From contig CAWEUK010000002.1 of the NCBI GenBank assembly GCA_963812245.1, positions 806,001 to 870,000 of the forward strand: a stretch of 64,000 nucleotides of DNA, written 5' to 3'. Source of the DNA: Salsipaludibacter sp963812245 (GTDB taxonomy: Bacteria; Actinomycetota; Nitriliruptoria; Nitriliruptorales; Nitriliruptoraceae). The translations under genes were made by a program, and so were the position numbers. The notes beneath the pieces were generated by a model that worked only from the letters and a program-made list of their open reading frames with translations, did no database searches and was not told where the DNA came from. This document shows, piece after piece, positions 28,326 through 36,783 of this stretch. Position 1 is the first letter of the stretch. Each line of letters starts with the position of its first letter.

Positions 28326-29522
28326 TCATTGTGGCTCGTCGAGGCCATCCGTGCCGCGTCGACGCGCGACCTGGATCGCCACGGCGAGCATCAGCACGCC
28401 GGCGACGGCAACCGTCAGTGTCACGGCGACCTGGCCGGTGAACAGGGACCAGATCGTGCGCAACCCCGTCACCAGGCCGGCCAGCGCGCCGAGGCTGATC
28501 AGCAGGCCGTCCTCCAGCGCGATCCCGACGATCAGGAATCCGATCACCAGCAGCAGCGCGATGGCAGCCCCGATCGGGTTCACCATGGCATTGAACTCCA
28601 GGACCGCCCATCCGAGCAGGATCGAACCACCCACGCGAGCCACGCGGGCTGCCGGCACCGAGCGCAGTCGCAGACCCAACAGCAGCCAGGCGACCGCGAT
28701 GGCGGTGTGGCCGATGGCGACCATGAGCAGCCCGTCGTTGCCGGTGTCGGAGGTTCCGGTGACCAATGCCTCGATCGGGGCGGCGGCCCATCCGGACCAC
28801 GACACGACGTCCCAGCCGGCATCGACTCCGGCCCCGATGGGCCCGACTGCGTAGAGCGCAGTCGCGACGGAGGTCAGTTGCAGCAGGATCGACGAGGGAT
28901 GCTCGCGCCACGCCCAGCCGGCATGGGCGAGCCCGGCGACGCCGGCTCCCAGCACCGCCAGGCGGGCGACATCGGGCAGGACGATGTCGAACACCAACTG
29001 CGCGGCGACCAGGGTCAGGCCGGCGGCAGCGCCCCAGCACAGCGGCACGAGTCGCCGCAGGACGGCATTGTCCCGCCCGGTCGCCCAATGGGCCTGGAAG
29101 GAGAGACCGGCCGAACCAGCGGCCAGCAGACCCGCCTGGCCGACGTTGCCGAGCACGTCCCAGCTCGACACGACGAAGCCTGCGACGGCCGCGACCACCA
29201 GCATGGCACCGAAGCCGCCGAGCAGTTCGGGCAGTCGGCCCATGATCGCGTCACGAAGTTGGGTCGGTGTCCGCAACGACCTGCCGTGGGCCGACGTCGG
29301 GCGGTCCGCACCCGGGCGGTCCGCACCCCGGTCAGCGCGGCGGGACGCGGCGGCAAGGTTCGGTGCGGCAACCTCGGGCACCGGTGACGCGGTCGGCATG
29401 GTCGGTGGCCCGGCGACCCCGGTCGACGTCGCGGCGGCGGTCGCTTGCGGCATCGCGGGTGCTGGCGTGGGTCGTGCAGGTGGGGCTGTCGACCTGGGAT
29501 CGGTGGTGGACGAAGTGGCCAT
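28326..29522 (-). CDS. Polytopic membrane protein within a two-component cluster
   Basis: A 398-residue protein from ATG 29522 (GAGGAG upstream). About 90 Ala/Pro/Thr-rich residues are followed by roughly ten or eleven closely spaced hydrophobic helices with few polar loops, similar in shape to DUF2157-type bacterial membrane proteins. There is no enzymatic motif. Lying between the response regulator and the histidine kinase genes, it could be the sensor's membrane partner or the main target of the system. That is inference from position only. Confidence 0.65.
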   Translation of the reverse strand: MATSSTTDPRSTAPPARPTPAPAMPQATAAATSTGVAGPPTMPTASPVPEVAAPNLAAASRRADRGADRPGADRPTSAHGRSLRTPTQLRDAIMGRLPELLGGFGAMLVVAAVAGFVVSSWDVLGNVGQAGLLAAGSAGLSFQAHWATGRDNAVLRRLVPLCWGAAAGLTLVAAQLVFDIVLPDVARLAVLGAGVAGLAHAGWAWREHPSSILLQLTSVATALYAVGPIGAGVDAGWDVVSWSGWAAAPIEALVTGTSDTGNDGLLMVAIGHTAIAVAWLLLGLRLRSVPAARVARVGGSILLGWAVLEFNAMVNPIGAAIALLLVIGFLIVGIALEDGLLISLGALAGLVTGLRTIWSLFTGQVAVTLTVAVAGVLMLAVAIQVARRRGTDGLDEPQ

Positions 29523-29635
29523 GGGGTGCTCCTCGCTGGGATGCCCCCACCGTGGCCCGGCGCCGGCTCGCATCCGTCAGGGTTGGCCCTGAGATCCACG
29601 AGCGACGGGTCGTGTCATCCATGCCACCAGCCGTG

Positions 29636-30301
29636 TCACTGGCCGTCGAAGCCGCGATCGATGGCCCAGACGGTGGCCTCGTGCCGATTGCTGACCTGCA
29701 GCTTCTGCAGGATGTGGCGGACGTGGGTCTCCACGGTCTTGGTCGACACGTGCAGTTCCTCGCCGATGCGGCGGTAGGGATGGCCGCGAGCCAGGTGACG
29801 CAGCACCTCGCGCTCGCGATCCGTCAACGCCTGCCAGTCCGGGTCGTCGACGCCGTCGTGCTGGCCGAGGTCGAGGTCCAGCAGGTGCCCGGCCAGTTCG
29901 GGCGAGAACACCGGCTCGCCCGCATGCACCGTGGCCACGGCAGCGGCCACCGCCGCCATCGGGGCCGTCTTCAGGAGGTAGCCCCCCGCACCTGCGCGCA
30001 CCGTCGCGACGACGTCGTCGCGTTGGTCGGAGGCCGACACGGCCAGGGTCGGGGGAGCATCGTCACCGAGCGCGGTGAGCACCGCGGGGCCTCCACCTCC
30101 CGGCAGGTGCACGTCGAGGAGGATGACGTCAGGAGTGGTGGTGCGAACGACCTCCAGGGCCGAGGCAACGTCGTGCGCCTCGCCGACCACCTCGACGCGA
30201 TGACGTGGCAACTCCGCGCGCAGGCCGGCACGAACGACCTCATGGTCATCGACCACGACCACCCGAAGCGGCGGCCGCAGACGCTGTGCCGGGTCCACCA
30301 T
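29636..30301 (-). CDS. NarL/FixJ-family response regulator
   Basis: A 221-residue regulator. The receiver domain has the acidic pair V-V-D-D-H near residue 18, the phospho-acceptor Asp in V-I-L-L-D-V-H-L-P-G and the conserved lysine in Y-L-L-K-T. The LuxR-type HTH is at the C-terminus (L-T-D-R-E-R-E-V-L-R-H-L-A-R-G, then S-T-K-T-V-E-T-H-V-R-H-I-L-Q-K-L). It binds DNA when phosphorylated by its kinase, most likely the one two genes downstream. ATG 30301 gives a standard N-terminus; the open frame extends further but upstream residues are unlike a receiver domain. Confidence 0.9.
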   Translation of the reverse strand: MVDPAQRLRPPLRVVVVDDHEVVRAGLRAELPRHRVEVVGEAHDVASALEVVRTTTPDVILLDVHLPGGGGPAVLTALGDDAPPTLAVSASDQRDDVVATVRAGAGGYLLKTAPMAAVAAAVATVHAGEPVFSPELAGHLLDLDLGQHDGVDDPDWQALTDREREVLRHLARGHPYRRIGEELHVSTKTVETHVRHILQKLQVSNRHEATVWAIDRGFDGQ

Positions 30302-30725
30302 GTCCCACCCTCCCGATCCACGGGTCCTGCCTCCCGCAACCCTAGGGCGGCGGAGCCTGCCACCCGCGACGGGCTGCTCCGGCGCATGCCTCGATGCCGC
30401 TGCCGGGTCGTCAGGCGCCGGACGGGCGGACGCAGTGCCCGACGAAGGGGCAGATCCGACCATGCCGTGATCCTGACCAACCGCTACAGTTGGATCCTGA
30501 TGAACGCCCGGTCCTCCGCGGCCGGGCGCGCTCGTTGGCCCAACTCCCCCAGAAGTGTCGTGCGGTGCACCATGCGCCGACCGACACGCCGGGACCGCCA
30601 TCGATTGCAGCAGGACGTGCGTCGCGGGACGCTGTCACGACATGCCTCACACATCCCCGACGACGCCACACTTCACCGACCGCACAGGACGTGCGGACCA
30701 CGATGCACCACCAAGGAGGACTCCC
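30302..30725. other. Divergent intergenic region between the response regulator gene and greA
   Basis: About 420 bases with no credible gene. It should hold promoters for both sides. A TACAGT hexamer at 30485-30490 is a possible -10 for greA with a long leader. Confidence 0.5.
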
Positions 30726-31187
30726 ATGGCCGAGACATGGTTGAGCCAGGAAGCCCACGACCGCCTGTTGGCGGAACTCGAGCAACTCAAGACCGAAGGC
30801 CGCGAGGAGATTTCGGGAGAGATCGAGACCGCACGCGCCCACGGCGACCTGCGCGAGAACGCCGAGTACCACGCTGCCAAGGACGAGCAGGGCAAGATGG
30901 AGGCCAGGATCCGCCAGCTCGAACTGCTGCTGCGTGATGCCGTCATCGGGACGCCCGACGACACCGACCACGTCGCTCCCGGCCTGGTCGTGGTCCTTGA
31001 CGTCGACGGTGACGAGGAGACCTACCTGCTGGGGTCCCGCGAGGACGAACACGACGAGTTCCCGGTGCTGTCCGCAGACTCCCCGATGGGCAAGGCCGTC
31101 ACCGGTGGCAAGGTCGGCGACACCGTCACCGTGGATGCACCGGCCGCGACCTTCGACGTCACCATCCGGGCCATCAAGCCCGCGTGA
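30726..31187 (+). CDS. greA: Transcription elongation factor GreA
   Basis: A 153-residue factor that enters the RNA polymerase secondary channel and triggers cleavage of backtracked RNA. The N-terminal coiled coil carries the tip residues in H-G-D-L-R-E-N-A-E-Y-H-A-A, the acidic pair that acts with the polymerase active site. The C-terminal FKBP-like domain ends with G-D-T-V-T-V-D-A-P. ATG 30726 has a perfect AAGGAGG seven bases upstream. It stands alone and is followed by a strong hairpin. Confidence 0.96.
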   Translation: MAETWLSQEAHDRLLAELEQLKTEGREEISGEIETARAHGDLRENAEYHAAKDEQGKMEARIRQLELLLRDAVIGTPDDTDHVAPGLVVVLDVDGDEETYLLGSREDEHDEFPVLSADSPMGKAVTGGKVGDTVTVDAPAATFDVTIRAIKPA

Positions 31188-31222
31188 CGTCGTGACCGCG
31201 GATGCCGCGGCCGCATGACAGT

Positions 31223-31255
31223 GCGAGGGGCGCCCCGATCCGGGGCGCCCCTCGC
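31223..31255. terminator. Perfect 14-base hairpin between greA and the DUF4235 gene
   Basis: Arms 31223-31236 and 31242-31255 are exact reverse complements around a five-base loop. It sits between convergent genes, 36 bases after greA and 64 bases beyond the DUF4235 stop, so it probably ends transcription from both sides. Confidence 0.8.
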
Positions 31256-31318
31256 GTCATGGAATTGCCACCGTCGGGCGCGAAGATGCGTTCGACGGGT
31301 GGTTCGCCGACGGGTGGG

Positions 31319-31594
31319 TCAGGTGCGGACCACGTCGTCGGGCAGGGATCCCTGTGAGCGCTGGGCCAACTGGGTGGTGCCGCGTCGCGCCAGCACTCGG
31401 GCCACGCCGATCGTGGCACCGGTGAGCAGGCCCCATGCCACGGCCTCCTTCCACTCGGTGCTGGGATCGGCCGGGTTCTCGGGCGGCTCGTTGCCGGTGG
31501 CTGCCTCCCATCCCGAACTGAGGATCTTGCGGGTCGCGATGGCCGCGACCACGGCTGCGCCGCTGATCGCGAACTTCCAGAGCGTGTCCGACAT
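31319..31594 (-). CDS. DUF4235 family small membrane protein
   Basis: A 91-residue protein with an N-terminal hydrophobic stretch, the conserved W-E-A-A-T-G-N-E-P-P-E-N-P-A-D-P segment, and a second hydrophobic helix with G-L-L-T-G-A-T-I-G-V-A-R-V-L-A-R-R. This matches DUF4235, a small actinobacterial membrane protein of unknown role. ATG 31594 chosen. It is divergent from the prenyltransferase gene. Confidence 0.8.
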   Translation of the reverse strand: MSDTLWKFAISGAAVVAAIATRKILSSGWEAATGNEPPENPADPSTEWKEAVAWGLLTGATIGVARVLARRGTTQLAQRSQGSLPDDVVRT

Positions 31595-31680
31595 GTCACT
31601 GGTGCCTTCGGTTGGTGGGGAACGTGGATCTGGCTGATCCGCCGAGGTCCGGGGCGGCAGGGCGTTGCAGTCCCAGCAAC

Positions 31681-31686
31681 TAGTCT
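31681..31686 (+). promoter_or_regulatory. Putative -10 hexamer TAGTCT of the prenyltransferase gene
   Basis: TAGTCT ends only seven bases before the ATG, so if it is the -10 the transcript would be leaderless or nearly so. No Shine-Dalgarno is visible, which fits. Confidence 0.45.
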
Positions 31687-31693
31687 CGCTCGC

Positions 31694-32473
31694 ATGGCTG
31701 CCAGTGACGTGCTCTATCGATTGTACGAACGCCGACTCGAGCGCGAGTTGGCCGGCGAGACGCTGCCTCGCCATGTCGGGGTGATCCTCGACGGCAACCG
31801 ACGCTATGCACGGGCGCGGGGGCTGGCGTCGGTCAGCGAGGGCCACCTGGCGGGCGCCGAGAAGATCCCCGAGTTCCTCGACTGGTGCTTCGAACTCGAC
31901 ATCCCCTACGTGACGCTGTGGCTGCTGTCGACGGACAACCTCGGCCGCGACGACGAGGAACTGCGCCACCTCCTCGACATCATCGTGTCGACGGTCCGCA
32001 GGATCGCCACGCACCCGACGACCTCGGCACGAAACCTGCGGGTGACGGCCGTCGGGGCACTGGATCGACTGCCCGACCAGGTGCGTGCGGCGCTGGAGGA
32101 GGCGTCGGAGGCAACCGAGGGCAACGACGGGTTCCACGTGCAGGTCGCGGTCGGCTACGGCGGCCGCCAGGAGATCACCGACGCCCTCAGCAGCTGGCTG
32201 CGTGACATGGAGGCCTCCGGTCACAGCCTCGAGGAAGCGGCGGCGACTCTGCAGCCCGACCACATCGGCGCACACCTGTACACCAGTGGCATGCCCGAGC
32301 CCGACCTCATCATCCGGACGTCGGGGGAGGTGCGATTGAGCGGCTTCCTGTTGTGGCAGTCGGCCCACAGTGAGTTCTACTTCTGCGATCCGAACTGGCC
32401 CGACTTCCGCCGTGTCGACTTCCTCCGGGCACTGCGTGACTACGCCAACCGGGCTCGACGCTTCGGTCGCTGA
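31694..32473 (+). CDS. Cis-prenyltransferase (UppS family)
   Basis: A 259-residue enzyme that adds isoprene units in cis configuration to allylic diphosphates. Conserved H-V-G-V-I-L-D-G-N-R-R-Y-A-R-A-R-G supplies the catalytic Asp. L-W-L-L-S-T-D-N-L (usually S-x-E-N) and the C-terminal D-L-I-I-R-T-S-G-E-V-R-L-S-G-F-L-L-W-Q and D-x-N-W-P-D-F segments follow. Actinobacteria have two such enzymes, a short-chain Z-farnesyl and a long-chain decaprenyl synthase; I cannot tell which this is. The usual S-x-E-N is S-T-D-N here, and the short-chain enzyme is my weak preference. Products carry cell-wall precursors. Probably read from the TAGTCT element just upstream. Confidence 0.88.
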   Translation: MAASDVLYRLYERRLERELAGETLPRHVGVILDGNRRYARARGLASVSEGHLAGAEKIPEFLDWCFELDIPYVTLWLLSTDNLGRDDEELRHLLDIIVSTVRRIATHPTTSARNLRVTAVGALDRLPDQVRAALEEASEATEGNDGFHVQVAVGYGGRQEITDALSSWLRDMEASGHSLEEAAATLQPDHIGAHLYTSGMPEPDLIIRTSGEVRLSGFLLWQSAHSEFYFCDPNWPDFRRVDFLRALRDYANRARRFGR

Positions 32474-32845
32474 CCGCATGACACCGATCCTCCACGGCGT
32501 GGTCGAGGTTGCGTGGCTCGTGCCACCGCGGCCACTACGGTCGCGGACGTTCGCCAAAGTCGTCCTTCGTCGAAGGTGGCCCCCAGGTGGCACAACTGCA
32601 TGACCGTCCCGTCCGGCGCAGCCACAGCCCGGGATGGCTGCGATCCCGACCCGATCAGCATCGGCCGGGGCCTGCCACAGTCTCCGGGGATTCCCCGGTT
32701 CGTCCGAACGCCCATCCACTCCACCTGCCGACGCTGCCCCTGATGGGCGGCGTCGTCTTCGTCGTGGTCGACGACCAGCCGCCGTGGCTGGGGCCGTTGC
32801 ACCACCTGCTCACGACCTGCCAGAGCCTGCCTCCGAGGACCTTCC
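32474..32845. other. Non-coding stretch upstream of phoH
   Basis: About 370 bases. The open frames here show no family resemblance or coding-like codon use. I looked for a small antitoxin gene, as found beside some mycobacterial PIN-PhoH genes, and could not support one. Promoter of the phoH unit presumably lies here. Confidence 0.5.
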
Positions 32846-34213
32846 GTGGACCCTTCCGTGACTGACCGTCCCAGCGACACGTCTGCCCGTCTGATCGAGC
32901 GCCAGACCTACGTGATCGACACCAACGTTCCCCTGGCCGACCCCAACTCCATCATGCGGTTCGACGAGCACCACGTCGTGGTGCCGCTGGTCGTGATCGA
33001 GGAACTTGACCACAAGAAGGCCATGGTCGACGACATCGGGCGCAACGCGCGCCTGGCACTGCGGGGCATCGAGGAGCTTCGCGCCCGCCACGGGGGCCTG
33101 GCCGAGGCGGTCGTGCTGCCCCATGGGGGCACGCTGCGGATCGAGTCCAACCACATCGACGAGCCGCTGCCGGCCTACCTCGATCCGCACAAGGCCGACC
33201 ATCGCATCCTGGCCGTGGCCAAGGGCCTGGGTGGGGTGCTGGTCACCAAGGATGCCGCGTTGCGGATCAAGGCCTCGCAGTTGGGGGTCGAGGCCCAGGA
33301 CTACCGGGGTGACACGGCTCGGGTGGACGAGCACTGGGACGGCGTGACCGAGTTGGAGGTGGCGGTCGAATCCATCGACGACCTCCATCGAGACGGCAAG
33401 ATGGTCCTGTCGGCGGACCACGCCGGGTTGGTGCGCAACGAGTGCCTGGTCATGCGGGCCGGCCAGGCCTCGGCGCTGGGGCGGGTGATCGACGTGGACG
33501 GCGATGGCCGTGCAACCGTGCATCGAGTCCTGGGACAGCGTCGCGCCTTCGGGATGACGCCACGTGACGTCCGCCAGACCTTCGCCATCGACATGCTGCT
33601 GGATCCCGACGTGCCGTGCGTGTCGCTCATGGGGATGGCCGGCACCGGCAAGACCTTCCTGGCACTGGCCGCGGGCCTCGAACAGGTGGTGCAGGCCACG
33701 GCCTACCGCCGCCTGTCGGTCTACCGTCCGCTGGTCGCGGTCGGGCGCCAGGACATCGGGTACCTGCCGGGCGACCTCGACGAGAAGTTGGCCCCGTGGA
33801 TGGCGGCGGTGCACGACAACCTCTATGCGCTGTTGCGCCGCGACGACGGGCGCTCGAACCGCGACCACCGCCAGGTCCAGTCCACGATCGAGTCGCTCGT
33901 GGACCGCGGCCAGTTGGAGATGGCTGCCATCACCTACCTGCGAGGCCGTTCCATCACCGACGAGTTCGTGATCGTCGACGAGGCCCAGAACATCGAGTTG
34001 TCGGCCCTCAAGGTCGTGCTGACGCGCATGGCGGCGGGGTCCAAGTTGGTGTTCTGCGGCGACCTCGGCCAGGTCGACAACCCCTACATCTCGCCCTATG
34101 GCGGCATGGCCGCCCTGATCGAGAAGTTCAAGGGGTCGGCGCTGTTCGGCCACGTGACCCTGCAGAAGGGCGTGCGGTCCCCACTGGCCGAGCAGGCCGC
34201 CATGCTGTTCTGA
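32846..34213 (+). CDS. PIN-PhoH fusion protein (PhoH2-like)
   Basis: A 455-residue protein with two domains. An N-terminal PIN nuclease (about 20-155) has the acidic residues of V-I-D-T-N-V, V-V-I-E-E-L-D and the later D-H-R-I-L. A C-terminal PhoH ATPase (about 245-455) has Walker A G-M-A-G-T-G-K-T and Walker B E-F-V-I-V-D-E-A-Q-N-I-E. PhoH2 proteins are described as ATP-driven RNA helicase/ribonucleases. GTG 32846 follows GAGG; GTG 32858 is also possible. The ASCH gene follows closely, another RNA-binding candidate. Confidence 0.9.
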   Translation: MDPSVTDRPSDTSARLIERQTYVIDTNVPLADPNSIMRFDEHHVVVPLVVIEELDHKKAMVDDIGRNARLALRGIEELRARHGGLAEAVVLPHGGTLRIESNHIDEPLPAYLDPHKADHRILAVAKGLGGVLVTKDAALRIKASQLGVEAQDYRGDTARVDEHWDGVTELEVAVESIDDLHRDGKMVLSADHAGLVRNECLVMRAGQASALGRVIDVDGDGRATVHRVLGQRRAFGMTPRDVRQTFAIDMLLDPDVPCVSLMGMAGTGKTFLALAAGLEQVVQATAYRRLSVYRPLVAVGRQDIGYLPGDLDEKLAPWMAAVHDNLYALLRRDDGRSNRDHRQVQSTIESLVDRGQLEMAAITYLRGRSITDEFVIVDEAQNIELSALKVVLTRMAAGSKLVFCGDLGQVDNPYISPYGGMAALIEKFKGSALFGHVTLQKGVRSPLAEQAAMLF

Positions 34214-34252
34214 CCCATGCGGAGTGCGGCGTGAACTGGCCGGGAGGGTGCC

Positions 34253-34744
34253 GTGGACATCGAGATCGACCGAGCAGCGGTGCAGGCCTTCTGGGAGGAG
34301 CACGGGGACGAATTCGGCGGGGGACCGGTGCCACCGCAGTTCTGGTTCCTGGACACGCCCCAGGGTGCCGACAAGTTGGCTGGCCTGGTCGTGCACGGTC
34401 CCAAGCGTGCCACGGCATCCCTGGCGTGCGGGTACTCGGACGCCGAGCCGATCCCGGTCGTGGGTGGGCGCTGGATCGTGGTGGACGGGGCCGGACGGCC
34501 GGCTGCGCTCATCCGGACCACCGATGTCCGCGTGGGACCGCTGTCCTCTGTCAGCGAGCAGTTCGCCTGGGACGAGGGCGAGGGTGACCGCAGTCGCGAC
34601 TGGTGGCTGCGCGCACATCACGAGGTCTTCGCCCGGGAGGCCGCGGGCGGGGGCTTCGAGTTCCATCCCGACATCGAAACCGTCTTCGAACGGTTCGAGG
34701 TGCTGTGGCCGACGACGAACGAGCCGGACGACTCGGAGGCATGA
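34253..34744 (+). CDS. ASCH-domain protein
   Basis: A 163-residue protein with the ASCH fold: an N-terminal F-W-F-L-D-T-P-Q-G-A-D-K-L-A-G-L-V-V-H-G-P-K-R-A-T-A-S region, strands with P-V-V-G-G-R-W-I-V-V-D, then D-W-W-L-R-A-H-H-E-V-F. ASCH relatives bind RNA or modified nucleosides, and one group has amidohydrolase activity on acetylated cytidine. Start GTG 34253 lies 39 bases after phoH, so they may be co-transcribed. Precise role unknown. Confidence 0.8.
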   Translation: MDIEIDRAAVQAFWEEHGDEFGGGPVPPQFWFLDTPQGADKLAGLVVHGPKRATASLACGYSDAEPIPVVGGRWIVVDGAGRPAALIRTTDVRVGPLSSVSEQFAWDEGEGDRSRDWWLRAHHEVFAREAAGGGFEFHPDIETVFERFEVLWPTTNEPDDSEA

Positions 34745-34755
34745 TCGGGCGGCTG

Positions 34756-34761
34756 TAGGCT
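34756..34761 (+). promoter_or_regulatory. Putative -10 hexamer TAGGCT of proS
   Basis: TAGGCT lies 46 bases before the proS ATG and fits the window's repeated -10-like motif. Confidence 0.4.
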
Positions 34762-34807
34762 CGACAGCCGCACCCGTTGCCGCCGTTGCCTGCAGGAGAA
34801 CGCCCCG

Positions 34808-36586
34808 ATGCCGACCCGAATGTCATCCCTGTTCCTGCGCACGTTGCGTGAGGATCCGGCGGACGCAGAGGTGCCATCGCACCGGCTGCTGGTTCGGGCT
34901 GGGTACGTGCGCAGGGTCGCTCCCGGCATCTTCACCTGGCTGCCACTGGGCTGGCGCGTCTATCGCAACGTGGAACGCATCGTGCGCGAGGAGATGGATG
35001 CCGCGGGGTTCCAGGAACTGCACTTTCCGGCGCTGCTGCCACGCGAGCCCTACGAGGCCTCGAACCGCTGGACCGAGTACGGCGACAACCTGTTCCGGCT
35101 CACGGACCGGCGCGACAACGACATGCTGCTGGGTCCGACCCACGAGGAGTTGTTCACCCTGCAGGTCAAGGACATCACCGAGTCCTACCGCGATCTGCCG
35201 CTGGTGATCTACCAGATCCAGACCAAGTATCGCGACGAGGCCCGGCCGCGCGCGGGCATCCTTCGCGGTCGCGAGTTCTCGATGAAGGACTCCTACAGTT
35301 TCGACCTCGACGACGACGGCCTCGACGTGTCCTACGAGCGTCATCGCGCGGCGTACGAGTCGACGTTCCGACGCCTGAGCCTGGACTTCGTCACGGTCTT
35401 CGCCATGTCGGGGGCCATGGGCGGGTCGGCATCCGAGGAATTCCTCGCACCCTGTGCGTCCGGCGAGGACACCTACGTGGCATGCGCCGGGTGCGGCTAT
35501 GCCGCCAACGCGGAGGCGGTGCGGTTCCCGATCGCGGACCCGGTGGATGCCACCGACGTTCCCGCCGCCCACGTGGAGGACACGCCCGACACGCCCACGA
35601 TCCAGACGCTGGTCGACGTGTCCAACCAGCGCGACGACCTGCGTCGCGACGATCGCGACTGGACCGCCGCGGACACCCTCAAGAACGTCGTCGTGATGAT
35701 CCTGCATCCCGACGGGGTCCGCGAACCGCTGGCGATCGGCGTGCCCGGCGACCGCGAAGTCGACCTCAAGCGTCTCCAGGCAGCCGTCGAACCAGCCGAG
35801 GTCATGGCCTTCGAACCGGCCGACTTCGATGCCCATCCGCAGTTGGACAAGGGCTACATCGGGCCGGGTGCACGACCTGACGGCACGCCGGGGCCGCTTG
35901 GCGAGGACGGCATCCGCTACCTGCTCGACCCCCGCGTCGCCGAGGGCTCACGCTGGATCACCGGTGCCAACCACCACGGCAACCACGTCTATGACCTGGT
36001 CGCCGGGCGTGACTTCCCCGTCGCCGGGCGCATGGACGTCGCCGACATCCGCGAGGGCGACCCGTGTCCCAACTGTGACGGTGCGGTGACACTGGCACGC
36101 GGCATCGAGATCGGGCACATCTTCAAGTTGGGCCGTCGCTACGCCGAGGCACTCGACCTCACCGTGCAGGACGACAACGGCCGCAACGTCACGCCGACGA
36201 TGGGCTCGTACGGCATCGGGGTGTCACGCGCCGTCGCCGCCATCATCGAGCAGTCCCATGACGACAACGGGTTGATCTGGCCACGCTCGGTGGCGCCCTA
36301 CGACGTCCACCTGTTGACCGCCGCGCAGTCCGACGAGCATCGCGACGCGGCCGAGGCCCTCAGCGGCGAGTTCGAGGCCGCCGGCCTGTCGGTGCTCTAC
36401 GACGACCGTGATGCCCGCGCCGGGGTCAAGTTCAACGATGCCGACCTGCTGGGGATGCCGACCATCGTCGTGCTCGGGCGCGGGCTCAAGGACGGCATGG
36501 TCGAGGTGAAGGACCGCGCCACCGGCGATCGCGGTGACGTGGCGCTCGACGACGTCGTCGCCCACGTCCTGGCTGCCGCGACCTGA
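34808..36586 (+). CDS. proS: Proline-tRNA ligase, bacterial type with editing domain
   Basis: A 592-residue class II synthetase that charges tRNA-Pro. Motif 1 is around R-V-Y-R-N-V-E-R-I-V-R-E-E-M, motif 2 has I-Y-Q-I-Q-T-K-Y-R-D-E-A-R-P-R-A-G-I-L-R-G-R-E-F, and motif 3 has G-S-Y-G-I-G-V-S-R. An insertion of about 180 residues between motifs 2 and 3 is the INS editing domain of bacterial-type ProRS, which removes misattached alanine. The anticodon-binding domain is at the C-terminus. ATG 34808 has CAGGAG upstream. Confidence 0.97.
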   Translation: MPTRMSSLFLRTLREDPADAEVPSHRLLVRAGYVRRVAPGIFTWLPLGWRVYRNVERIVREEMDAAGFQELHFPALLPREPYEASNRWTEYGDNLFRLTDRRDNDMLLGPTHEELFTLQVKDITESYRDLPLVIYQIQTKYRDEARPRAGILRGREFSMKDSYSFDLDDDGLDVSYERHRAAYESTFRRLSLDFVTVFAMSGAMGGSASEEFLAPCASGEDTYVACAGCGYAANAEAVRFPIADPVDATDVPAAHVEDTPDTPTIQTLVDVSNQRDDLRRDDRDWTAADTLKNVVVMILHPDGVREPLAIGVPGDREVDLKRLQAAVEPAEVMAFEPADFDAHPQLDKGYIGPGARPDGTPGPLGEDGIRYLLDPRVAEGSRWITGANHHGNHVYDLVAGRDFPVAGRMDVADIREGDPCPNCDGAVTLARGIEIGHIFKLGRRYAEALDLTVQDDNGRNVTPTMGSYGIGVSRAVAAIIEQSHDDNGLIWPRSVAPYDVHLLTAAQSDEHRDAAEALSGEFEAAGLSVLYDDRDARAGVKFNDADLLGMPTIVVLGRGLKDGMVEVKDRATGDRGDVALDDVVAHVLAAAT

Positions 36587-36612
36587 GCGTGGTGCAGGCA
36601 GCGGGTGCGCAA

Positions 36613-36700
36613 CGGCTGGCAGTCGGCCGTCAGCAGCGTGGCCGCCAGCAGCGTGGCCGGCACCAGATCGGCCGTCAGCAGGGCAGCCGGCAGTCGCAAC
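36613..36700. repeat. Imperfect CAG-CAG-CGTGGC type repeats after proS
   Basis: Short blocks of the form GGCCGTCAGCAGCGTGGC and GGCCGCCAGCAGCGTGGC recur three to four times with changes, in the gap between proS and the lipoprotein gene. They encode nothing convincing. Confidence 0.5.
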
Positions 36701-36783
36701 GGTCGTCCTGCGACCGGCATGCAACCATTGGGCCTCCGAGCGCGTCTGACGGCGTGCCAGTCCGCTCACCAGTTGGAGGCGCC

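Noticed and set aside
32474..32845. Small antitoxin gene before PIN-PhoH
   Set aside because: Open frames exist but none shows a start with a ribosome binding site or sensible codon use.
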